This document shows, piece by piece, positions 1-7,273 of a stretch of DNA of 64,000 bases. Under the pieces are notes generated by a model. That model was not told the DNA's origin. It worked only from the letters and a program-made list of their open reading frames with translations, and ran no database searches. Origin of the DNA: Arthrobacter oryzae (GTDB lineage Bacteria; Actinomycetota; Actinomycetes; Actinomycetales; Micrococcaceae); contig NZ_JAUSSM010000007.1 in the NCBI RefSeq assembly GCF_030812315.1, positions 62,001 through 126,000 on the forward strand, given 5' to 3'. The first letter of the stretch is position 1. The number at the start of each line of letters is the position of its first letter. Made by a program: the position numbers and the translations under genes.

Positions 1-1010
1 TGCACCCGAAGATCTTCGCCGCCTTTTCCGCGGCCTGGGTGATCCCGTCCCTGGTGGGTCCCTTCGCCGCCGGAATCGTGGCACAGGCGGCCAGCTGGCA
101 CTGGGTGTTCCTGGGCGTGGTGGGGCTGGTTGTTCCGGCGCTCCTGATGATCGTCCCCGCCCTGCGCGGACTGCATGGCCGTCCGGCAACGGCTGAGGCC
201 TCCGCAAAAGCCGACGGCCACGGGGACACTGCCAGGATCAAGCGGTGGTCCTACGGACGGCTCGCGTGGGCTGCCCTCGCGGCGGTAGCCGTCCTCGGGC
301 TGAACCTCTCCGCGCAGGTCCCGGTAGCCGGCGGCGCGCTGGCGGCGGCCGCCGTCGTGATTGCGCTGGTGGCGGTGCGCCCGCTGGTGCCCCGCGGCAC
401 CCTGCTGGCCCGGCGCGGGCTGCCCAGCGTCATCCTGGCCCGCGGGCTGGTCTCGGCGGCCTTCTTCGGGGCGGAGGTCTACCTGCCCTACCTGCTGGTG
501 GAGCGGTACGCCTATTCACCCACCTTCGCCGGCCTGACCCTCACGTTCGGTGCAGTTGCCTGGGCCGCGGCTTCCGCGGTCCAAGGCAGGCTGGGTACGA
601 GACTGAATCACCGGCTGGCCATCGTGATTGGTTCAGCGATGGTGCTCGGCGCCGTGGTCGTCACCCTGGTGACCACCGTCCTGGGCTGGCCGGCCGCCGT
701 CGCGATCGCCGGCTGGATCTTCGCCGGCGGCGGCATGGGGCTGATGTATCCGCGCCTGAGCGTCATGACACTGGCCATGTCCACACCGGAGACCGAGGGC
801 TTCAACAGTTCGGCCATGTCCATCTCCGATTCCCTCGGCGGTGCGCTGGCCCTGGCCACCACCGGGATCGTGTTCACTTCATTGAGTACAACGACGACGG
901 CGGGCGGTGTGTCGGGCGCCTCCTTTGCGGGAGTGTTCGCCCTCACGGCCGCCATCGCCATCGTCGCTGTGGTGGTGGCGCCGCGGGTCGCGGCGCGTCG
1001 AACGTCCTAG
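1..1010 (+). CDS. MFS drug/proton antiporter-type transporter, 5' end outside window
   Basis: C-terminal part of a polytopic inner-membrane exporter of the major facilitator superfamily. The frame is open from base 3 to a TAG at 1008-1010, so the N-terminus lies upstream of the window. The first visible residues (FAAFSAAWVIPSLVGP) fit motif C of drug:H+ antiporters, where Gly-Pro follows a hydrophobic run. Several further hydrophobic spans follow a polar charged loop around the visible residue 60-70 (KADGHGDTARIKR). The substrate cannot be told. Its stop codon shares the bases CTAG with the stop of the convergent cycA gene, so there is no room for a separate terminator. Confidence 0.85.
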   Translation, partial: HPKIFAAFSAAWVIPSLVGPFAAGIVAQAASWHWVFLGVVGLVVPALLMIVPALRGLHGRPATAEASAKADGHGDTARIKRWSYGRLAWAALAAVAVLGLNLSAQVPVAGGALAAAAVVIALVAVRPLVPRGTLLARRGLPSVILARGLVSAAFFGAEVYLPYLLVERYAYSPTFAGLTLTFGAVAWAAASAVQGRLGTRLNHRLAIVIGSAMVLGAVVVTLVTTVLGWPAAVAIAGWIFAGGGMGLMYPRLSVMTLAMSTPETEGFNSSAMSISDSLGGALALATTGIVFTSLSTTTTAGGVSGASFAGVFALTAAIAIVAVVVAPRVAARRTS

Positions 1011-2524
1011 CTAAGGGTGCCTGCTCCTGTTTCAGCGGGAGCCTTGCCTGCGGCGGCTGTGCCTGCGGCGGAGACAGCCTTCCACTCTGCGATCCGTGCC
1101 TGCTGGAGCGGCGTTTTCCGGTTGAAGTGCCAGGCCGCGCCCAGGATCAGGAACCAGACGGGAGCCACGAACAAGGCAAGGCGGGTGTCGTCAGCCTGGG
1201 CCAGCGCCACCAGCATGAACACGAAGAACGCCAGCACCACGTAGGGCATGAAGGTGCCACCCGGCATTTTGAAGGCTGATTCTGCATGCAGTTCGGGCCG
1301 GCGGCGGCGGAACGCGATGTAGCTGATGAGGATCATGGACCAGACGAACATGGTGAGCACGGAGGCAACCGAGGTGACCACGGTGAAGGCACCGATGACG
1401 GAATCGCCCGAGTAGAGCAGTACCAGGCCGGCCAGGAGGAAAATGCAGGAGAACAGCAGCGCGTTCTGCGGAACCTTGCGGATGCTCAGCTTGCCGAACG
1501 CCTTCGGGGCGTTGCCGTCCTGGGCCAGGCCGTAGACCATGCGTGAGGTGGAGTAGATGCCGGAGTTTGCGCTGGAGGCCGCGGACGTGAGGACCACCAG
1601 GTTCACCACCACTGCTGCGATGCCCAGGCCGGCCAGGGTGAACATGCCGATGAACGGGCTGCCGGCGGCGTCGATGCTCCGCCACGGGTTGACCGCCATA
1701 ATGACCACCAGGGCTCCTACGTAGAAGAGCAGGACACGAATGGGGATGGAGTTGATGGCCCGCGGCAGGTTCTTCTCCGGGTCCTTGGTTTCGGCCGCCG
1801 CGGTGCCCACCAGTTCGATGCCGGCGAAGGCGAAGATGGCGATCTGGAAGCCGAGGATGAAGCCGAACATGCCGTGCGGGAACATGCCGCCGTCGTTCCA
1901 CATGTTGGCCAGGCTGGCCACGGCCCCGTTGGGGGAGGTGAAGTTCGTTGCGATCATCACGATGCCGGTGCCGATCAGCGCCACGATGGCCACCACCTTG
2001 ATGATGGCGAACCAGAACTCTGCTTCACCGAAGGCCTTGACCGTGGGGAGGTTCAGCAGGATCAGCACCACGGGAGTGATGAGCGCCGGGATCCACAACG
2101 GGGTTCCGGGTGCGAGCTTGTCCACGTAGCCGGCAATCGCCACGATGTCCGCGACTCCGGTGACAACCCAGAAGAACCAGTAGGACCAGCCGGTGAAGAA
2201 CCCGGCCCAGGGGCCCAGGAGGTCCCCGGCGAAGTCGCTGAAGGACTTGTAGTTCAGGTTGGACAGCAGGATTTCGCCCATCGCCCGCATCACGAAGAAC
2301 AGCATGAAGCCGATGATCATGTAGACGAAGATGACGGAAGGGCCGGCAAGGGAAATGGTCTTCCCGGAACCCATGAACAGGCCGGTTCCGATCGCGCCGC
2401 CGATGGCCAGCAGTTGAATGTGCCGGTTGCTCAGGGCGCGGGCAAGATGCGGTTCCTGGCTGTGGCCTCCGTTGGTTGGTTCCGTTGCAGTGTTCCTGGC
2501 AACCGTGGTGGTGCGTTCAGACAT
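1007..2524 (-). CDS. cycA: D-serine/D-alanine/glycine-type amino acid permease (CycA family)
   Basis: APC-superfamily proton symporter, 505 aa, about 12 membrane spans. Long stretches match what I know of E. coli CycA: LSNRHIQLLAIGGAIGTGLF, GKTISLAGPSVIFVYMIIGF and the SSANSGIYSTSRM motif. The ATG at 2524 is chosen because GGAAAG lies 8-9 bases upstream and the alignment with CycA begins soon after; an in-frame upstream extension to 2602 has no support. A poorly conserved Ala/Gly/Thr-rich tail follows the last span. Specificity for D-Ala, D-Ser and Gly is inferred from the family; related permeases for other amino acids share most motifs. Confidence 0.9.
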   Translation of the reverse strand: MSERTTTVARNTATEPTNGGHSQEPHLARALSNRHIQLLAIGGAIGTGLFMGSGKTISLAGPSVIFVYMIIGFMLFFVMRAMGEILLSNLNYKSFSDFAGDLLGPWAGFFTGWSYWFFWVVTGVADIVAIAGYVDKLAPGTPLWIPALITPVVLILLNLPTVKAFGEAEFWFAIIKVVAIVALIGTGIVMIATNFTSPNGAVASLANMWNDGGMFPHGMFGFILGFQIAIFAFAGIELVGTAAAETKDPEKNLPRAINSIPIRVLLFYVGALVVIMAVNPWRSIDAAGSPFIGMFTLAGLGIAAVVVNLVVLTSAASSANSGIYSTSRMVYGLAQDGNAPKAFGKLSIRKVPQNALLFSCIFLLAGLVLLYSGDSVIGAFTVVTSVASVLTMFVWSMILISYIAFRRRRPELHAESAFKMPGGTFMPYVVLAFFVFMLVALAQADDTRLALFVAPVWFLILGAAWHFNRKTPLQQARIAEWKAVSAAGTAAAGKAPAETGAGTLS

Positions 2525-2975
2525 CGATGCTTCTTTCCTTTTCACAGGCGGACTGCGTTGCGGTAAGAGTGCCGCGCCGCCATCCGCACGGAGCCGCCAC
2601 AATGTGACGGAGGTAACAGTTGGGGGTGTGAATCAAGACTAGGGGCAACGTTGCGGCCTTTTCGTGCACGGCGGGAGTGCGGGCCGCCCGGCGTAGAGGC
2701 CCGCTTCCGACGGCGGCCATCCGGGCGGCGCCCGGCGCGCCAAGGTGGGAAAGGGCGTTCACCGGCATGCTGCCGGGGTGCGTGGCTATCGGGGTGCCTC
2801 CCTGTTCCGTATCCCGGAAAGGGCGGGTCCGCCGCCATCCGCGTCGCTTGTTTCTCGACAAACGTCGAGCGTCAAAGCTGCAATTGTAGTCCGTTGTTGG
2901 ATGTCACAAGGGCTTCCGTGGCGTGCCCGGCTGGTAGTGCACGGCGGGCGGCGCGGCAGGTATCAGTGGGGCGCG
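2525..2975. other. Intergenic region upstream of cycA, no convincing gene
   Basis: About 450 bases carrying the cycA promoter region on the minus strand. All open frames here are Arg/Pro-rich and look like shadows. The only pattern I see is TGTGACGGAGGTAACA at 2603-2618, which loosely resembles a CRP-type site (TGTGA-N6-TAACA). I looked for glycine-riboswitch signatures upstream of this permease and did not find them. Confidence 0.4.
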
Positions 2976-3122
2976 TTAGTCCGATTCGCTCAGGCGTTGC
3001 CGGGCCTGCTCCACCCGGTCCTCGCGCTGAAGTTCTCCGTTGCCGGTCAGCCGGCCGGCCTGCTCCTTGGCGCCGCCGAGGTGGTGGATGACGACGTTGC
3101 GTCCCTTGTCTCCGAGTTCCAT
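2976..3122 (-). CDS. CsbD-like small stress protein
   Basis: A 48-residue highly charged protein. It starts at ATG 3120-3122 and ends at TAA 2976-2978. The central segment GGAKEQAGRLTGNGELQRED, followed by VEQARQRL, fits the CsbD family pattern (GGKAKEAAGKATGN-E-L-A-EGKADQAK). CsbD proteins are small, soluble and general-stress induced; their molecular role is unknown. The N-terminus (MELGDKGRNVVIHH) is less typical and the protein is shorter than most members, which usually run 55-70 residues. The ribosome binding site is weak (AGAAGA about 6 bases upstream). Family membership is a good match by eye; expression is unproven. Confidence 0.65.
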   Translation of the reverse strand: MELGDKGRNVVIHHLGGAKEQAGRLTGNGELQREDRVEQARQRLSESD

Positions 3123-3531
3123 GGGATGTCTTCTGTGTTGGTTCCGTTGGAAGGGATTCGGACCCGAACGGTGCAGAGATGGGTTGGCGGGATGGCTGGC
3201 AGAGCCTCCGGCAGGACCTCCCGCCGGCCCCGGAAACGGGAACCGCTGCCCGCGGATGCTAGACTGGTGGAACTTGATGTGCAGTGATGCCCACTTTGAT
3301 TCGGTTCATCAACCGGATCCCCCAAAGGATTTGTCCGGCAGGGAGTGGGTTTTTTTCATGTGAGAGGCACATCCTGCGTCGATGAACGCGTTCTATTTGG
3401 TCCCGGCTTCCGCCGCCGCAAGGTTGGTAGCAGCCCGGTTGACCACCTGACTTTTCTTCGGCGAACCCCTGGTCCAACCGGCACCGGGGCCGATATCCGC
3501 ATGGATACCGCCTGAAAGACCTTTGAAACAC
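3123..3531 (+). promoter_or_regulatory. Long leader region of the DEAD-box helicase gene
   Basis: About 400 bases without a credible gene ahead of the helicase. A -10-like TAGACT lies at 3260-3265, which would give a leader of roughly 260 nt. Inside it are a small hairpin (CGGTT-CATC-AACCG, about 3301-3315) and a run of seven T at about 3350. Long structured leaders are typical of cold-induced RNA helicase genes. The promoter has no clear -35 box, so the start point is inference. Confidence 0.35.
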
Positions 3532-5421
3532 ATGACTACTTTTGCTGCCCTCGGCACGCCCAAAGCGCTCGCCGACACACTGACCGCGCAGGGAATCGTT
3601 GAACCGTTCCCCATCCAGGTCAAGACCCTCCCCGACACCCTGGCCGGACGCGACGTCCTTGGCCGCGGCCGCACCGGCTCCGGCAAGACCATTGCCTTCG
3701 CAATCCCGCTTGTAGCACGACTCGCTGAGCGGGAAGCCAAGCACTTCCGCAAGCCGGGCCGCCCGATGGGCCTGGTCCTTGCGCCGACCCGCGAGCTGGC
3801 CACCCAGATCAACGCCACCATCGAGCCGATGGCCAAGGCCATGGGCCTGAACACCACCGTGATCTACGGCGGTATCTCCCAGGCACGCCAGGAGAAGGCG
3901 CTGCGCGCCGGCGTCGACATCGTCATCGCCTGCCCGGGCCGCCTGGAGGACCTGATCCGCCAGCGCATCCTGACCCTCGAAGCTGTCGAGGTCACCGTGC
4001 TCGATGAGGCGGACCACATGGCAGACCTCGGCTTCCTGCCCGTGGTCAAGAAGCTCATGGACATGACCCCCAGCCAGGGCCAGCGCCTGCTGTTCTCCGC
4101 CACTCTCGACAACGGCGTGGACAAGATCGTCCAGCGCTACCTGTCCAACCCGCTGACCCACTCCGTGGACGACCCGCAGGCCGCGGTGACCACCATGGAA
4201 CACCACGTGCTGGTAGTCAACGACCAGACCGTCAAAAAGCAGCTGATTGTTGAGCTCGCTTCGGGTGCCGGCCGCCGCGTGCTCTTCATGCGCACCAAGC
4301 ACCACGCCCGCAAGCTTGCCAAGACCCTGACCGACGCCGGCATCCCCGCCGTCGACCTGCACGGCAACCTGTCGCAGAACGCCCGTGACCGCAACCTCGC
4401 CGAGTTCTCCTCCGGTGACGTCCGCGTCCTGGTGGCCACCGACGTCGCTGCCCGCGGTGTCCACGTGGACGACGTCGAACTGGTTATCCACGTTGACCCG
4501 CCCACGGAGCACAAGGCATACCTGCACCGCTCCGGCCGTACGGCCCGCGCCGGTTCCGACGGCACCGTGGTCACGCTGACCCTGCCGGAGCAGCAGTCCG
4601 ACGTCAAGAAGCTGATGAAGGCTGCCGGCGTCGAGGTCAACTTCGAGCGCGTCACCGCCAACTCCCCGCTGGTTGCCGAACTGGTGGGTGAAATGGCCGA
4701 CAAGATCGATCCCCGGACCCGCGCCGCACTGCTGGCCGCCAAGTCCAACCAAGGCGGCGGCAGCTCCACCGGTGCCAACGCCGAGCGCAAGCGCGCCCGC
4801 CGAACCACCCAGGCTGCACCCACCGCGGGTGGCCGGGGCGGCCGTGGCGGACGCGGACGCGTCGGAGCTGAAGCTCCCCGCACGGATCTTGCGCGTTCCG
4901 AGCGCCGTGCCGTGGCCTATGAAGGCCAGGCCGCTGCCCGTAACGCCGCTGAGCGCGTTGCCGAGAAGAACCAGGACCGCGCCGACGCCGAGCGCGCCGA
5001 GCGCCGCAACGCACGCGGCCGTGGCCGTTCCACCGCGTATTCGCACCACAACGATGTTCCCGCAGCAGGCGGCCGTGCATCGGCCGGCCGCGGGTCTGAC
5101 GCCCGTACGTCCGACGCACGCGGCGACGCCCGCGGCGGTGCAACCCGCACCAGCGCACCTCGCGGTGGCGCACCCCGCACCGGTGCGGCAACGGGTGGCC
5201 AGCGCAGCGGACGTCCGGCCACGGGCCAGCGCGCCGCTGCCGGCGCCAAGTCCGGCTCAGCCGGCGGCAACGCTGCAGTCTGGTCCTCCAACACCGGCGG
5301 CACCTCGGGCGGATCTTACTCCGGTGGCGGCAACGGCCGTTCCGGCGAAGGCCGTCCGGCACGCTCCGGCGGCCCCCGCCGCGCGTCAGCTCCGGCGTCG
5401 AACGAACGCCGCAGCCGCTAA
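3532..5421 (+). CDS. DEAD-box ATP-dependent RNA helicase (RhlE-like) with long basic RGG tail
   Basis: A 629-aa cytoplasmic RNA helicase that would unwind structured RNA, for example in cold or ribosome assembly. Motifs in order: Q motif with FPIQ near residue 27, Walker A GRTGSGKT (Lys 52; the usual Ala-x-T is replaced), Ia PTRELATQ, Ib with CPGR instead of TPGR, DEAD at 158-161, SAT, then helicase-C VATDVAARGVHVDD and HRSGRTARAG. The last ~210 residues are low-complexity Arg/Gly/Ala/Ser with RGG repeats, a likely RNA-binding tail. ATG 3532 is preferred over TTG 3523 because GAAAG sits about 12 bases upstream and the family N-terminus is short. Confidence 0.92.
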   Translation: MTTFAALGTPKALADTLTAQGIVEPFPIQVKTLPDTLAGRDVLGRGRTGSGKTIAFAIPLVARLAEREAKHFRKPGRPMGLVLAPTRELATQINATIEPMAKAMGLNTTVIYGGISQARQEKALRAGVDIVIACPGRLEDLIRQRILTLEAVEVTVLDEADHMADLGFLPVVKKLMDMTPSQGQRLLFSATLDNGVDKIVQRYLSNPLTHSVDDPQAAVTTMEHHVLVVNDQTVKKQLIVELASGAGRRVLFMRTKHHARKLAKTLTDAGIPAVDLHGNLSQNARDRNLAEFSSGDVRVLVATDVAARGVHVDDVELVIHVDPPTEHKAYLHRSGRTARAGSDGTVVTLTLPEQQSDVKKLMKAAGVEVNFERVTANSPLVAELVGEMADKIDPRTRAALLAAKSNQGGGSSTGANAERKRARRTTQAAPTAGGRGGRGGRGRVGAEAPRTDLARSERRAVAYEGQAAARNAAERVAEKNQDRADAERAERRNARGRGRSTAYSHHNDVPAAGGRASAGRGSDARTSDARGDARGGATRTSAPRGGAPRTGAATGGQRSGRPATGQRAAAGAKSGSAGGNAAVWSSNTGGTSGGSYSGGGNGRSGEGRPARSGGPRRASAPASNERRSR

Positions 5422-5436
5422 GGTCCCTTAACCGAC

Positions 5437-5496
5437 ATCGAGTGTTCCCTAACCGCCGTTGAGAAGGTTCATGACGGCAGTTGCGGAGCACTCGAT
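5437..5496. repeat. 60-bp dispersed palindromic repeat, copy 1
   Basis: An imperfect palindrome between the convergent helicase and hydrolase genes. It begins ATCGAGTGTTCC and ends GGAGCACTCGAT. The reverse complement of 42314-42373 differs from it at 7 of 60 positions by my alignment. The left arm here has mutated (TTCCCTAAC instead of CTCCGCAAC), while the right arm matches the other copy. Both copies lie between two gene ends, so a role as a bidirectional transcript end or a REP-type element is plausible. Confidence 0.75.
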
Positions 5497-5513
5497 CGGT
5501 TGTTAACCGGGTA

Positions 5514-6164
5514 TCACCAGCCGCGGGCGCGCCACTCCTCAAGGTGCGGGCGCTCGGCACCGAGCGTTGTGGGCTTGCCGTGGCCCGGATGGACCACGGT
5601 GTCGTCCGGATAGACAACGAACAACCGCTCGCTGACATCGTTGATCAGCTGGGCGAACCGTTCGGGATCGTTCTGTGTGTTACCCACTCCGCCCGGAAAC
5701 AGTGAGTCGCCGGAGAAAATGTGCGCAGGTCCTTCCGGGTCCTGGTACACCAGTGCCACCGACCCCGGGGTGTGGCCCCGGAGGTGCACGGCGGTCACGT
5801 CGAAGCCGTCGAAGTTGCCCACGTCCCCATGGTCCAGCAGCACATCCACCGGGACCGGCAGCTCGGGGGCGTCATCCGTCCCGGCCGCCGTCTTTACCCC
5901 GGTGGCCTCGACCAGGCCCGGCAGCGCACGGACATGGTCCCAGTGCTGGTGGGTGGTGGCAACCAGCGCCAGCTTCGGCGTCGCGGAGGTATCCGCGGCG
6001 GCGTCGGCAAGCAGCCCCTGGATGGCGGCCAGATCATCGGCCGCATCGATCAGGAGCTGCGCCCCGGTTGCCTTGCTGGTCAGCAGATACACGTTGTTGT
6101 CCATCTCGCTGACCGAAATCCGGCGGATGGTGATGTCTCGCAGGTCGTGAATGAGGGAATCCAT
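5514..6164 (-). CDS. Metallo-beta-lactamase-fold hydrolase (glyoxalase II-like)
   Basis: A 216-aa cytoplasmic hydrolase of the MBL superfamily. The zinc-binding signature THQHWDH (HxHxDH) is near residue 92, followed by LRGHTPGS, FSGDSLFPGGVGNT and HPGHG, which supply the other metal ligands. The spacing is that of thiolester hydrolases such as glyoxalase II and of persulfide dioxygenases, but the specificity loops do not identify the substrate. It starts at ATG 6164 and sits 21 bases downstream of the aldo/keto reductase gene on the same strand, so the two are probably cotranscribed. Confidence 0.85.
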   Translation of the reverse strand: MDSLIHDLRDITIRRISVSEMDNNVYLLTSKATGAQLLIDAADDLAAIQGLLADAAADTSATPKLALVATTHQHWDHVRALPGLVEATGVKTAAGTDDAPELPVPVDVLLDHGDVGNFDGFDVTAVHLRGHTPGSVALVYQDPEGPAHIFSGDSLFPGGVGNTQNDPERFAQLINDVSERLFVVYPDDTVVHPGHGKPTTLGAERPHLEEWRARGW

Positions 6165-6185
6165 GGGCTTCAGTCTACGGAAACG

Positions 6186-7208
6186 CTATTCACGGCCCTG
6201 GGACACCCAGTTGGGGTCCGCAGAGCGGGAGCCGACGACGGCGTCCGCGGCGGAGTCGAGCCTCGCCAGTTGCGCCGGGGTGAAATTGAGCGCCAGGGCG
6301 CCCAGGTTCTCGTCGATCCGTTCCGCCCTGCGTGTGCCGGGGATGGGCACGACGGGCAGGCCGAGCTTTTTGCCCTGGGCAAACAGCCACGCGAGCGCCA
6401 CCTGGGCCGGTGTGGCGGTTCGTCCTGCGGCCGCCATTTCGGCGCTGAGTTCGGTTGCCACCGACTGCACTGCGGCCACCACTCCCTGGTTGGCGTCCGC
6501 TGCATCTTCGGCAAAGCGGGGGATGTTGCGGCGGAAGTCGCCGCTCCCGAGCTTCGAAGCGTCCACTGTGCCGGTGAGGAATCCCCGGCCCAGCGGAGAA
6601 TAGGGCACAAAACCCACCCCTAGCGCGACTGCCGCGGGAACAACGTTGCGTTCCACATCGCGGCTCCAGATGGACCACTCGCTCTGGACCGCGGCGATGG
6701 GGTGGACGCTGCTGGCCTCCCGCAGCTCCTCGGCCGTCACCTCCGACAGGCCGAGGTGCCGCACCTTGCCTTGCTGCACCAGCGCCGCCATGGCCTCCAC
6801 GGTTTCCACAATCGGAACGCGGAGGTCCCGGCGGTGCATGTAGTAAAGGTCAATGGTGTCGGTGCCCAGGCGGCGGAGACTGGCCTCCACTGCCTGCCGG
6901 ATGTACTGGCGGTCGCCGCGGATGTCCGTATAGCCGCTGCTGGGAGTACCCACCAGCCCGAACTTGGTGGCCAGCTGGACTTCGTCCCGGCGTTCCTTCA
7001 GCAGCCGGGCGATCAGATCCTCGTTGCTGCCGCCGCCGTAGATATCCGCGGTGTCGATGAAGCTGACGCCCGCGTCCACAGCATGGTGCAGGGTCCGCAG
7101 TGCCTCGCCCTGGTCCACTACACCGTAGACCGGGGTGAGGGCCATGCCGCCGAATCCCAGGGGGCTGACGCGAAGGCCGTCGCCGAGGTGTACTGATGGT
7201 GCCGTCAT
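6186..7208 (-). CDS. Aldo/keto reductase
   Basis: A 340-aa NADPH-dependent TIM-barrel oxidoreductase. The catalytic tetrad is visible: Asp and Tyr in FIDTADIYGGG, Lys in LATKFG, His in YYMHRRD. The C-terminal cofactor loop includes VVPIPGTRRAERIDENLGAL, typical of AKR families that reduce small aldehydes (AKR11/13-like). ATG 7208 is preceded by a GGAG at a suitable distance. With the downstream hydrolase it may form a carbonyl-detoxification pair, which is inference. Confidence 0.9.
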   Translation of the reverse strand: MTAPSVHLGDGLRVSPLGFGGMALTPVYGVVDQGEALRTLHHAVDAGVSFIDTADIYGGGSNEDLIARLLKERRDEVQLATKFGLVGTPSSGYTDIRGDRQYIRQAVEASLRRLGTDTIDLYYMHRRDLRVPIVETVEAMAALVQQGKVRHLGLSEVTAEELREASSVHPIAAVQSEWSIWSRDVERNVVPAAVALGVGFVPYSPLGRGFLTGTVDASKLGSGDFRRNIPRFAEDAADANQGVVAAVQSVATELSAEMAAAGRTATPAQVALAWLFAQGKKLGLPVVPIPGTRRAERIDENLGALALNFTPAQLARLDSAADAVVGSRSADPNWVSQGRE

Positions 7209-7273
7209 GATGCGCTCCGTTCGGTGTGATCCCGTGTCCCTGCCAACAACCCCGGTGCGAAGGCCGGTATTCC

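Noticed and set aside
2603-2618. CRP-type site upstream of cycA
   Set aside because: One half deviates (TAACA) and a single loose match is not enough to list as a site of its own.
2525-2760. Glycine riboswitch upstream of the glycine/alanine permease
   Set aside because: The conserved aptamer blocks are not visible on the minus strand.
3259-5049. A 596-codon frame antisense to the DEAD-box helicase
   Set aside because: Low-complexity Gly/Val/Leu/Asp sequence with no motif, opposite a helicase with all conserved motifs.
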